Shown: positions 38,300-47,026 of the stretch, piece by piece
How the letters are laid out: each line of letters opens with the position of its first letter
How positions within the stretch are numbered: the stretch's first letter is position 1
Source: Clostridia bacterium
GTDB taxonomy: Bacteria; Bacillota; Clostridia; UBA1381
Assembly (NCBI GenBank): GCA_017935675.1
Contig: JAGBHE010000071.1
Span: forward strand, 112,467 to 176,466
Direction: 5' to 3'
Length of the DNA: 64,000 nucleotides
Translations under genes and position numbers: made by a program
The notes under the pieces: model-generated
Told to the model about the DNA's origin: nothing
The model's database searches: none
Seen by the model: only the letters and a program-made list of their open reading frames with translations

Positions 38300-38425
38300 T
38301 TTCATTCTCCTCGTATAATACATATTTTACCTTACAATGCAAGATAATTTTATTTCAATTATAATTTTATAACAAATTCACAAAAAGTAAAGGTGATTTT
38401 TTTAGAATTTAGTGTGTACTTTTTA

Positions 38426-38568
38426 GAGCCTGTCCGTAATTAAAAAGGTGCATGTTGCGAAGCCGGATTTTTCATCGGATTGCACAGTAAATCCGGCATA
38501 TGCCGAGGACTTTTTGCGATATGACGGAAAATCAGCAAGCAAGATGTGCTTAATTTACAGATGGGCTC
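38426..38568. mobile_element. MITE-like element (143 bp) with TTA target duplication
   Basis: The ends are imperfect inverted repeats: GAGCCTGTCCGTAA at the left against GAGCCCATCTGTAA read inward from the right, with similarity continuing for about 30 bases (both reach a GCA.AT.TTGC block). The direct duplication TTA flanks both sides (38423-38425 and 38569-38571). Inside is a 9-bp stem GCCGGATTT/AAATCCGGC (38462-38497). There is no transposase gene. The ends and 3-bp duplication resemble those of some IS5-family elements, from memory. The right end forms the last codons and stop of the lyase gene at 38555. Confidence 0.65.
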
Positions 38569-41164
38569 TTAGTTTTATTTTCTTAGTGCCAATGCTTATA
38601 CAGTTATTTTCAAAGCATGTTTTTATCTTGCTTTGTCCCCTCTTAACCGGGCAAATCACCACTAAAAAGCTATCATTATCTTTTCCGTATATTCTGACAT
38701 AATCCTGGGTTTCCGACGGCAGGCAGCCCGGAGCCACCGCACCCTTTTCCAGGCTGATTTCAGCACCTTCGGGCAGTATCACATCGGTATAAACATCAAC
38801 ATCAAACAAACCCTTTGAAAAAACACCTCCGGGCACAAGGCTTGATTCGCATGCACTAAGCGGAAGGTTGAACGCTGTATTACCGGTAAACCCTTCTATT
38901 TCATCATATATAACAAGATAATCGGTTACCTTTTCCAATATAATATGTCTTGTTTGCCTGCCTTTTCCGTATGCATTATTCACCGTTAAAATCAAATAAT
39001 CATATTCATAATTTGATTCAAAATATTTTATGCCGTTCTCATTATCCGCAACAAGGCACAGCCCGTTACTCCTTAAAACATTTTTGCCGTTAAACTGAAG
39101 GGTGGAATGTGCCCGGGAGCTTCTGTACCATTCAAGACTGTTTTCAAAATAGCTTACAACACATGGGTCAAGGGAAACAGGGGTTCTGTTAAAAAAATAT
39201 GAGAAGCTTCCCAAATCAAAATGTCCGTGAGCGCCGAAATTTTCAGAGCATACAATTGTAACATGAGTATCCTTATCCGTTTCAGCGTTATTTCTCATAA
39301 CAGCCACACCGAATTCAGGGTATGATATGCTCTTCAAACCGCCGGTTTTGTCCTTTGGCTGATGCTCAAAATCAATCATGATAAAAGGCAAAAGCCAACC
39401 GTTAAGACCTCCGAACGAAATATAGCCTCCTGCCTTTTTCCAAGTAGTAAGCAGCCGATCGGCGAATGCACCGTCATTTTCCCGAAACAGCTTTGATGCT
39501 ATGTTGAAATGAAAATAATTTCTCCCCGTACCGAGATTATCGTCGCCAAAAATCAAGTGTGAAATTTCATTGTTTTTATATTCATACTGCGGGAGCTGAA
39601 CATTTAACATAAATTCATACATCATTTTAAATTTTTTGTTTTCGGAAAAATCCGTCCCATCATATCTTTTAAGAGCAATCGCATAAAAAGTCAAATGCTG
39701 CAGCACGGCACAATGATATCTCATGGATTCGGGCCATATCCCCTCGGAATTGGTAAGCTTGTCAAGGTGTTCACAAATTACTGCCTTGGAATTTTGCAAA
39801 TAAATGAAGCTGAGCGGATGCTCCGGGAAAACCATGGAAAAATACGCAAGTCCTATGTATTGGTCAGTAGTCCAGTTACCGCCCCGAAGAAGCTGAGACT
39901 TGTCACTGAGCTCATAAAAATATTCAAGACCTTTATTGGCTCCGCCTATGCTCTGACCCAAGTAATCGGCAATAAAAAAAATACCCCTGCGTATTTTGGC
40001 AGCTTCTTCGCAAGCAATAAAGCCCGGTATCTTTCTGATAATATCATAAATCATACAAATTCCGGCCATAGCTCTTCCTATATGTACCGTACCGTATCCA
40101 TCATCAAAAGGCTTTTCTCCGTACTTCATAAAATGCAATACGCCTGTCGACTTCATATCGTCAAGCATATACATCAATTCATTTTTAGCTTTTTCGGCAC
40201 ACTCCAAATCACCCGTTAATAAATATACAATCGCATCGGCGCATGACCTTTCAAAAATATAATCCCACCTTATATTTGTAGGCATATTCCATTTATATTC
40301 CGCACTGCCGACCGGGCTTAAGCCTTTGTCATAAAACACGGCGCGTATAAGCAGGGGCTTGTCAAATAATTTCTCCTGTTTAATGAAAAGCTTTAATGTG
40401 CAATTTTTACCGGGACCTGCTTTAAAATATTGCTTTGATTTTATTTTTTCACCGCGTCCTAAAACCAAAACATCTTTGACCGGCTGCCGCCCCGTATTAC
40501 CGAAGGTTTCTGCCGCATCCGATGATACAAAATGAAAATTTCCGTCGAAATCAGCGTTATCTATCTGCGTTTTTCCAACGCCTGATTCTTCAAAAGCTAT
40601 TTTGTCTATAAACGCCTGCCCATCCTCCTGCAGCATTTCAAATGCTGCGAATTCGGTCCTCTCATCGGTCACAAAATTAAAAGGCAGCAGGCGCCAGGCT
40701 TTATAATTGCAGGCGATATTTTTTGAATCCCCGGCGCTGTACTCCCTTGAAACAGACTGTATCCTTTCCCATTCGGCAGCTATTATCGGATTTTCAAGAT
40801 TTTTTTTAATAATCTCAAGCTCGCTTTTATCAAAAAAGATATAATCATCACCTGTATAATCTCTTCTTTTTATTGATTTCTTTATCTTCAGCTCCCGGTT
40901 TTTTTGTTCCGCCTCTTGTACAGAGGTGCATTTTTTCTGTTTATATAAATCAATAGCCCCATTCAGCCCGCCAAGCATTGCCCATCCGTTTCCGTCGGAA
41001 TATATTTTTATAATCTCCTCATTTATATCCTGACCCAGTATTTCCTTTGCCTCACCGATTTTATAGCTGAGAATATATTTTGAAGCATCGGAAAACAGCT
41101 TGCTTTCCTTTGACAGCAAAGCATTTGCTTCTTCAATAAGCTTGTTAAGTATTTCTCTGCTCAC
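38555..41164 (-). CDS. Leaderless (cytoplasmic) heparinase-II/III-type lyase
   Basis: About 869 residues without a signal peptide. An N-terminal helical part and beta domain precede the lyase toroid and a C-terminal heparinase-II/III beta-sandwich. Candidate active-site residues are Asn in RGGNWTTDQ (about 427), Tyr in PESMRYH (479) and His in GAHGHFDLGSF (647), with AHSTL further on. The same signatures in the same order occur in the 2,324-residue surface lyase (GGNWLTDQ, PESIRYA, GHGHYDQGSF), so the two form an outside/inside pair. This one should cut imported oligosaccharides before GH88. The start is GTG 41164 with GGGGGCGG 6 bases upstream; the longer frame to 41212 overlaps the regulator. 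Its last residues (RAHL) and stop come from the inserted element at 38426. Confidence 0.83.
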   Translation of the reverse strand: MSREILNKLIEEANALLSKESKLFSDASKYILSYKIGEAKEILGQDINEEIIKIYSDGNGWAMLGGLNGAIDLYKQKKCTSVQEAEQKNRELKIKKSIKRRDYTGDDYIFFDKSELEIIKKNLENPIIAAEWERIQSVSREYSAGDSKNIACNYKAWRLLPFNFVTDERTEFAAFEMLQEDGQAFIDKIAFEESGVGKTQIDNADFDGNFHFVSSDAAETFGNTGRQPVKDVLVLGRGEKIKSKQYFKAGPGKNCTLKLFIKQEKLFDKPLLIRAVFYDKGLSPVGSAEYKWNMPTNIRWDYIFERSCADAIVYLLTGDLECAEKAKNELMYMLDDMKSTGVLHFMKYGEKPFDDGYGTVHIGRAMAGICMIYDIIRKIPGFIACEEAAKIRRGIFFIADYLGQSIGGANKGLEYFYELSDKSQLLRGGNWTTDQYIGLAYFSMVFPEHPLSFIYLQNSKAVICEHLDKLTNSEGIWPESMRYHCAVLQHLTFYAIALKRYDGTDFSENKKFKMMYEFMLNVQLPQYEYKNNEISHLIFGDDNLGTGRNYFHFNIASKLFRENDGAFADRLLTTWKKAGGYISFGGLNGWLLPFIMIDFEHQPKDKTGGLKSISYPEFGVAVMRNNAETDKDTHVTIVCSENFGAHGHFDLGSFSYFFNRTPVSLDPCVVSYFENSLEWYRSSRAHSTLQFNGKNVLRSNGLCLVADNENGIKYFESNYEYDYLILTVNNAYGKGRQTRHIILEKVTDYLVIYDEIEGFTGNTAFNLPLSACESSLVPGGVFSKGLFDVDVYTDVILPEGAEISLEKGAVAPGCLPSETQDYVRIYGKDNDSFLVVICPVKRGQSKIKTCFENNCISIGTKKIKLRAHL

Positions 41165-41186
41165 TTTTTTCCGCCCCCATGCGTTA

Positions 41187-42614
41187 TCATTCTTTTCGCA
41201 AATCTGTTGCACTTAATCCGAAATATTTTTTAAATACATTGCTGAAATGCTTTTGGTCACAAAAGCCTACCGCATCGGCTATTTCGTAAATCTTCAAATC
41301 AGTATTTTGTATCATGGAATACGCTTTCTCCATTTTTAATTTCATGACATAATCCTTAAAGTTGATACCGGCGTGTTTTTTGAAATACACACTGAAGTAA
41401 TACGTATTCATATAAACAATCCTTGCTGCATCTTCAAGCTTGATATTTTCCGAAATATTTGACTCTATAAATTCTTTCACTTTTTCTATTTCAAAAGAAT
41501 TTCTATCCTTTTTATTGCTTGCAATACTTCTTATAAATTGCAGGATTATGTCCTTCATGAATTCACAGGCTTCCTTGTAGCTTTCCGAATCCTTCATTCC
41601 CATAAGCATGTCCGATTCACTGATTATCCGATCCAAAGCATTATGCTTAATCGTATGACGTATGTGCTCCTCCGCTGAAAACAGCTTCATAACCGCGATA
41701 TCCTTTACTCCCATTGAATCCTTTCTGATATATTCAAAAACCGTCTCAAAATATTCGGATACCGATGTCTCGTTTAAGCTTTTTATTTTATCAATCAAAT
41801 CGTCTAAAATATCCCTCATGTTTTCTTTGGAATTATTTCTGAACAATTTTATATCTTTTTTACTGTAAATTTTACTTTCCTCAAAAAAATATCCGTATTG
41901 AAGAGCTGTAAGCGCATCATTGTAGGAATCAACTATCTTTTTTGTTCCTTTCACCGTTCTGCCTACGGCTCCGTCCATTTTAACGTCAAATTTCTCAACA
42001 AGCTCCTTTAATATACTATCGGCATCGCTTATTATGCTGTCAATACCCCTGCTGCCGTCAATCATATATATTTTGCATATATGATTATGATATTTAATTA
42101 CATCAAAATCATTTTCACTCAGATATTCATAAACCTCGCTGAGCTCAGCCTGACCTGTATCAAAAATCAGAACGGAAAAGCTCTGTAAATCATCTGAAAT
42201 CAGGCCGAACTCATTGTCGCTGTTCCTTTTGCCCAATGCTTTATTGCATATTTTTAATACAATATCGTAAAGCATGTCCTCATTGATTGGCTTCAGTAAA
42301 TAATCCTCAGCTCCGAGCACAAGTGATTCCCTTACAAATTCAAAATCCTGATAGCCGCTTATGAATACGAAATTCGTTTCAATTTTTTTCTCTCTGACAG
42401 CCTTTAACACCTCCAGGCCGCTCATTTTGGGCATGGAAATATCTGATATGACAATGTCCGGCTTATACTCCGATATTAAATTATAAAGCTCCTCACCGTT
42501 TGTCGCCTCACCTATAATTTCTATCCCCAGCTGATCCCAGTCAAGAATATTCCTCAGACCTTTAAGAATAATAAATTCATCATCGGCTATAACCGCTTTT
42601 AATTCATATTTCAT
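41187..42614 (-). CDS. YesN-type response regulator with AraC DNA-binding domain
   Basis: 475 residues. The receiver domain (about 5-125) has the acidic pair Asp11-Asp12, phospho-acceptor Asp58 in IVISDISMP, and the conserved Lys in DYLLKP. A long linker of the kind usual in YesN proteins leads to a C-terminal AraC double helix-turn-helix (about 375-472; KLEDAARIVYMNTYYFSVYF and KIYEIADAVGFCDQKHFSNV). When phosphorylated by the YesM-like kinase it should activate glycan-use genes, probably this operon. Its start (AGAGGG upstream) overlaps the end of the kinase gene by 11 bases, typical of coupled pairs. The lyase start follows its stop by 22 bases. Confidence 0.93.
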   Translation of the reverse strand: MKYELKAVIADDEFIILKGLRNILDWDQLGIEIIGEATNGEELYNLISEYKPDIVISDISMPKMSGLEVLKAVREKKIETNFVFISGYQDFEFVRESLVLGAEDYLLKPINEDMLYDIVLKICNKALGKRNSDNEFGLISDDLQSFSVLIFDTGQAELSEVYEYLSENDFDVIKYHNHICKIYMIDGSRGIDSIISDADSILKELVEKFDVKMDGAVGRTVKGTKKIVDSYNDALTALQYGYFFEESKIYSKKDIKLFRNNSKENMRDILDDLIDKIKSLNETSVSEYFETVFEYIRKDSMGVKDIAVMKLFSAEEHIRHTIKHNALDRIISESDMLMGMKDSESYKEACEFMKDIILQFIRSIASNKKDRNSFEIEKVKEFIESNISENIKLEDAARIVYMNTYYFSVYFKKHAGINFKDYVMKLKMEKAYSMIQNTDLKIYEIADAVGFCDQKHFSNVFKKYFGLSATDLRKE

Positions 42615-44361
42615 TACTAGTCCCTCTATCCGATATTTGGGGTATTGTAATTTTTATCAATGTACCCATATTAACCGAGCTTTCAATCTCAATTCCAAAA
42701 CGTTCTCCAAACAGCAGTTTTATTCTGTCATTAATATTTTTAAGGCCTATATGCTTCGTTTTATCGGACTGTTCTTCAAAAATGCTTTTAATTTTGTCCC
42801 CGGTCATACCGCATCCGTTATCGTACACGGTAATAATCATATCATCCTCTGTTAAATAAGCGCATAACGTAATATTAAGCTCGGTATCATCATCAATTAT
42901 TGCATGCTTTATGGCATTTTCCACTATTGGCTGAAGCATTAGCTTCAGAACAAAGCATTCAAGGGTATCGTCATCAACATTAAACATAATGTTAATCACG
43001 TTTTTCTTTCTCAGCTTAACAAGCTTCATGTAATTCTTTAACATTTCAATTTCATCGCTAAGCATAACAAGATCATCCTCACTCCCCAGCAAATATCTGA
43101 ATTGTACTGCCAGTGAAGACACCATTTGACTTGTTTTTTCCGCCCCTTCTTCTCTTGCCGTCATTTTAATTATTTCAAGGGTATTATACAGAAAATGCGG
43201 ACGTATCTGCATTTTAAGTGCATTTAATTCTGTTTTCTTTTGTTTTATCTGATAATAATATTCTCTTTCAATATGCTGCTTGAGGGATAAGGCCATATCA
43301 TCAACCGCTGCGGAAATCTGCCCAAGCTCATCCCTTGAGCTTACCGTTTCCTTAACATCAAAATTACCGTTTTTGATCCTTTTTATTTTATTGAGTATAA
43401 TTTTTATCGGATAAAACAATGACAGCACCGAACGCAGGTATAAGCTTATAATTAAAATACTTATAATTAAACTTGAAAAAATCAATACTGTTTTTATACT
43501 GTCGAGCTCTTTGAAAATAGTATTTTTACTTAGCTTAACATAAAAGTCCCAGTTTGTCAAATCCGATTTTTTTGTGATATAAAACAAGTCGCCGCCGCAA
43601 TCAAAATCCTTCGGAATCTGTGACGCTTCATATGTTGTTATATCCTCTGCCTTAACTGTGGAATCGACATCATTTAAAAAATTGGAATAGATACACCTTT
43701 CACCGTCCAAAACCATAAATTCGGATAATCCGGTCGCGCTCAGGTCGTTATATGCATTCACAAAATAGTCAATATTTACATCAACTGCCAAAACGCCTAT
43801 AAATTCATCGTCTATATAATACTTTTTGGCAAAGCTGAAAACATAATCATTCATACCGTTAAAATAATTTTGTGAGTGAAGCCCGATTATATAAATTTTA
43901 TCTTTGTCATCATCACTGCCGATAATTTCATTTAACCGGACTTCACCCTCCATATCGTAAAACGAATTTATGAATTTGTTATCTCTCGACACACCGTCCC
44001 AATATCCTCTGTTGTTTATCGCTAATATGTTCTCAATGTTTTTATTCTTATTAAGATGATATCTCAGTATATCCTTTACCTGTGAATCGCTTGAATACGG
44101 AATGGAATTAATTTCATCAAAGACAACAGTGCTGTTTGTAAAATTATTCAGTATGCCTTGAATATCCAAAACATTTTTATCAAATTCCGAAACTGTGTTC
44201 TGAACCATATTTTTAATACTGCTGACTTTTGCATCCTTATATTCAAACGCATAAAATGAAAACACACCCCATACTATGGCTGTAAACAGCATAAATAATA
44301 CGAAAAATGATAGTAATAACTTAAAAAAAATACTTTTTTGAATATTCCTCAGCTTTATCAT
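42604..44361 (-). CDS. YesM-type sensor histidine kinase
   Basis: About 585 residues. It has transmembrane helix 1 (about 10-32), an extracellular cache-like sensing domain (35-285), helix 2 (290-310), HAMP (310-365), the YesM-family phospho-acceptor motif QIRPHFLYNTLE (His near 389) and a HATPase domain (470-585; N box VENAIKHA, G box YDNGCGMTG). It senses an extracellular signal, probably an oligosaccharide or the loaded SBP encoded just upstream, and phosphorylates the YesN-like partner. The start is ATG 44361 with AAAAGGG upstream, 13 bases after the SBP stop. Lying inside the transport/lyase operon, it gives locus 2 its own two-component control, unlike locus 1, which has a cupin AraC regulator. 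Confidence 0.93.
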   Translation of the reverse strand: MIKLRNIQKSIFFKLLLSFFVLFMLFTAIVWGVFSFYAFEYKDAKVSSIKNMVQNTVSEFDKNVLDIQGILNNFTNSTVVFDEINSIPYSSDSQVKDILRYHLNKNKNIENILAINNRGYWDGVSRDNKFINSFYDMEGEVRLNEIIGSDDDKDKIYIIGLHSQNYFNGMNDYVFSFAKKYYIDDEFIGVLAVDVNIDYFVNAYNDLSATGLSEFMVLDGERCIYSNFLNDVDSTVKAEDITTYEASQIPKDFDCGGDLFYITKKSDLTNWDFYVKLSKNTIFKELDSIKTVLIFSSLIISILIISLYLRSVLSLFYPIKIILNKIKRIKNGNFDVKETVSSRDELGQISAAVDDMALSLKQHIEREYYYQIKQKKTELNALKMQIRPHFLYNTLEIIKMTAREEGAEKTSQMVSSLAVQFRYLLGSEDDLVMLSDEIEMLKNYMKLVKLRKKNVINIMFNVDDDTLECFVLKLMLQPIVENAIKHAIIDDDTELNITLCAYLTEDDMIITVYDNGCGMTGDKIKSIFEEQSDKTKHIGLKNINDRIKLLFGERFGIEIESSVNMGTLIKITIPQISDRGTSNEI

Positions 44362-44374
44362 AACCAATTCCCTT

Positions 44375-45988
44375 TTACTTTGTTAAATTCACATAACGGT
44401 CATACGCCTTCCGGTATGCTTCAACAACACTGTCAATTCCCATACTTTTTATTGTCTGAACATACTTGTCATAATTGCTTATAGGCTCTTTTCCCACAAT
44501 AAACTTATTTACCATTTCATCATTATAGCTTTTTATTTCGTTGAATTTTTTCATGACATCATCATACTCATCAACGGTATACTTGAGCGTGGGAATGGAT
44601 CCGGACACGTCAACATCCTTCCAGACAGCTATTGCCGCCTTCTGTCTTGCCGACATTGACTGATTAAAGTAATCAATGCTTTGAGACATTGGATATCCGA
44701 ACGGTACCGCATACAGTGCTGTTGCTTCATTCATTGCCAAACCGTCGGGATTGTTTACGATCAAATCGGTATATGTGGGCACACCGTTCTCCATTGTATA
44801 GCTTTCGCCCTCTATACCGAAATTAAACAGAATTTGCCCCTCATCGCTGTAAGCATAATCCATCCATTTTACGGCTTCCTCAATATTTTTACAGCTTGAA
44901 GAAACAGCATACCCCATGCCTGTTACCTCTGCTACAAACTCACTGTTAACAACGTATTTATTCCCGTCAGCTGCTTTTATCCACGGCATACCTACTAAAT
45001 CAAATTCAGGATCTACCGGCTCCATCAATGTAGTCAGTCTGCCGAGACATCCTCCCGCAGGACCGTACCAAACGCCTCCAAGTCCCCTCGCAACCTTCTG
45101 GTCAAACTGATTTCTGTCGTTTATCATATAATCAGGATCAATAAGGCCTTCACTGTAAAGCTTGTTCATCCATTCAATGTACTCCTTATATTCCGGCTCT
45201 GTCCACCCGCACTTCACTGTTCCGTTATCAACATAGAATACATCCTTGCCCCAGAAATTGTACATCCTGTCAATACCGTATGATTTTTCTGCCAGATACG
45301 GTGTTTCATCCGCTTCACCGTTTCCGTTGGGATCTCCATTCCTGAACGCTTTTAAAACGTTATAAAACTCATCTCTTGTAGTCGGCATCTCTAAACCCAA
45401 TTTATCAAGCCAATCCTGCCTGATCATGAACCCCTGAAAAACTCTCAGCTCCTCCTCACCCCTTATAAACGGGAAATTATATATTCTTCCGTCAGCTTCT
45501 GCAAGCTGTAAATAAATTTTATTGTCCTCCTTCATTATGTTCACGAGATTCGGTGCATATTTTTCAATATAACTGTCAAGAGCAATTATTTGCCGGTCGT
45601 TTGCATGTTTTAAAGCTCCGCCGAAGCCGCTCCAGTTAAGGAGAAGTAAATCGGGCAAAGCGTTTGATGCAAAAAGAAGATTTATTTTTTCATTTTGAAC
45701 GTGCTGAAACTCAACTTCTATTCCGCTTCTTCTTTCCATTTCCTGAAAAGCCTTTACTTCATTGTAAGTATAGCTCTTACCTGCCACATTAACAGATGAG
45801 TTGGTAACGACAGATAATTTCACGGGCTTGTCTGTCAGCGGCATTTCAAATTGCCGGGTATTTGCGGCGGCTAAATCAAGTTTTTTTTGTTCTTCGTTGC
45901 CGATATTGTCCTGAGCTCCCTTTCCACAGCCTGCCAAAAGCAGCAATGCCGCCAAAAAGCCACAGGTTACTTTAAAATTTCTTCTCAT
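44375..45988 (-). CDS. Extracellular solute-binding lipoprotein (locus 2)
   Basis: About 537 residues with a lipoprotein signal; the lipobox LAGC places the lipidated Cys at residue 21. It has family marks shared with the other two SBPs: MERRSGIEVEFQHVQNEKIN, DWLDKLGLEMPTTRDEFY, a C-terminal KEPISNYDKYVQTIKS, and a calcium-site-like loop NGDPNGNGEADE. It should bind unsaturated oligosaccharides released by the giant surface lyase. The start at 45988 is supported by AGGAAG; the open frame reaches 46087 only by reading through repeat copy B. It is separated from LplC by that 119-bp repeat, while all other transporter genes here are tightly packed. Confidence 0.92.
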   Translation of the reverse strand: MRRNFKVTCGFLAALLLLAGCGKGAQDNIGNEEQKKLDLAAANTRQFEMPLTDKPVKLSVVTNSSVNVAGKSYTYNEVKAFQEMERRSGIEVEFQHVQNEKINLLFASNALPDLLLLNWSGFGGALKHANDRQIIALDSYIEKYAPNLVNIMKEDNKIYLQLAEADGRIYNFPFIRGEEELRVFQGFMIRQDWLDKLGLEMPTTRDEFYNVLKAFRNGDPNGNGEADETPYLAEKSYGIDRMYNFWGKDVFYVDNGTVKCGWTEPEYKEYIEWMNKLYSEGLIDPDYMINDRNQFDQKVARGLGGVWYGPAGGCLGRLTTLMEPVDPEFDLVGMPWIKAADGNKYVVNSEFVAEVTGMGYAVSSSCKNIEEAVKWMDYAYSDEGQILFNFGIEGESYTMENGVPTYTDLIVNNPDGLAMNEATALYAVPFGYPMSQSIDYFNQSMSARQKAAIAVWKDVDVSGSIPTLKYTVDEYDDVMKKFNEIKSYNDEMVNKFIVGKEPISNYDKYVQTIKSMGIDSVVEAYRKAYDRYVNLTK

Positions 45989-46007
45989 AATTAACTTCCT
46001 TTCAAAA

Positions 46008-46126
46008 ATAACTAAAAGCAAGATGTCCCCCGCCTCTATAGGCGGCGGGTTCCACTTACTTTTTTCAGTGGGAGTACAATCTCCCACTGAAACGTTGAAT
46101 GACGGGGCTTTGCCCCTTATTGAAAT
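46008..46126 (-). repeat. Structured 119-bp dispersed repeat, copy B, inside the transporter operon
   Basis: It is almost identical to the 57952-58070 copy but inverted. It contains three hairpins: CCGCC/GGCGG, GTGGGAG/CTCCCAC and GGGGC/GCCCC. In the middle stem, this copy has GTGGGAG paired with CTCCCAC where the other has GTGGGGG paired with CCCCCAC, so both sides changed together. It lies between the LplC stop and the SBP start and would be part of the mRNA, where it could alter the ratio of SBP to permease. It may be an IS200/IS605-related palindromic element. Confidence 0.8.
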
Positions 46127-46132
46127 TTTGCT

Positions 46133-47014
46133 TTATTCTTTTACAGCGCCAAGCATAACACCCTTAGTAAAATACTTCTGCAGAAAAGGATATACGCACA
46201 AAATAGGGACAGTTGCTACAATAATGACTGCATATTTAATATTTTCAGCAACGGACAGCTTATCGATAGTCACTGAATCCTGCATCATTTTCCCGCTGTC
46301 ATTCAGTATTAAAATTTCGCGAAGGATGAGCTGCAAGGGCCATTTGGTTCTGTCATCGAGATAAATCATCGCATTAAACCAGCTATTCCAATGAGCAACC
46401 GAATAATACAGTGCAATAACAGCCAATATCGGCGTTGATACAGGCAATATGATATTACACAAAATACGCAGGTGACCCGCACCGTCAATTTTTGCCGATT
46501 CCTCAAGACTGTCCGGAATTGTATTAAAGTATGTACGGGTCATAATTAAATTAAAGGTGTTAATTGCCGTAGGCAGCAATATTGCAAGACGCGTATTTAA
46601 AACACCAAGACCCTTAACAAGTAAATATGTCGGAACAAGACCGCCGTTTACAAACATTGTGAATGTAATAAACATCATGAAAATTCCTCTTAGCTTAAAG
46701 CTCTTGCGTGACAAAACATATGCGCCCATAACGGTAAGCATCATGTTGAGCATGGTTCCGGCAACAACATAGAAAACTGTGTTTAAATATCCCCTCCAGA
46801 TATCCGAATTTGTAAATACCGCCTCGTATGCACTTATCTGAAATCCCAGCGGATGCAGCAGCAGCCCCTCCGACATGGAAATTTCAATAGGATTGCTGAC
46901 GGACGCAATAAGTACATACAGCATAGGATATAAACATATCAGTGAAAGCATTATAAGAATCACATTATTGATTATATCAAACAAAGCCGAACCGAATGTT
47001 TTTTGTTCTACCAT
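46133..47014 (-). CDS. Carbohydrate ABC transporter permease, LplC/YtcP type (locus 2)
   Basis: 293 residues with six membrane helices (the first around ILIMLSLICLYPMLYVLIAS), the EAA loop LEESAKIDGAGHLRILCNI near residue 173, and the end FTKGVMLGAVKE. It partners LplB at 47027. The start at 47014 is preceded by a strong AGGAGGTGA at 5-base spacing; the longer frame to 47023 would put the ribosome site inside the gene. It is followed by repeat copy B and then the SBP gene. Confidence 0.93.
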   Translation of the reverse strand: MVEQKTFGSALFDIINNVILIMLSLICLYPMLYVLIASVSNPIEISMSEGLLLHPLGFQISAYEAVFTNSDIWRGYLNTVFYVVAGTMLNMMLTVMGAYVLSRKSFKLRGIFMMFITFTMFVNGGLVPTYLLVKGLGVLNTRLAILLPTAINTFNLIMTRTYFNTIPDSLEESAKIDGAGHLRILCNIILPVSTPILAVIALYYSVAHWNSWFNAMIYLDDRTKWPLQLILREILILNDSGKMMQDSVTIDKLSVAENIKYAVIIVATVPILCVYPFLQKYFTKGVMLGAVKE

Positions 47015-47026
47015 ATTCGTCACCTC

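Noticed and set aside
38448..38702. Plus-strand 84-codon open frame (MHVAKPDFSSDC...)
   Set aside because: Its first part is the MITE-like element, and the rest is antisense to the lyase gene. There is no ribosome site.
39695..40219. Plus-strand open frame of 174 codons
   Set aside because: Antisense to the cytoplasmic lyase, whose conserved motifs lie in the opposite frame.
46023..46364. Plus-strand open frame beginning MSPASIGGGFHLLF
   Set aside because: The same opening peptide appears from a minus-strand frame at 57942-58130. Both are translations of the 119-bp hairpin repeat, and this one then runs antisense into a permease gene.
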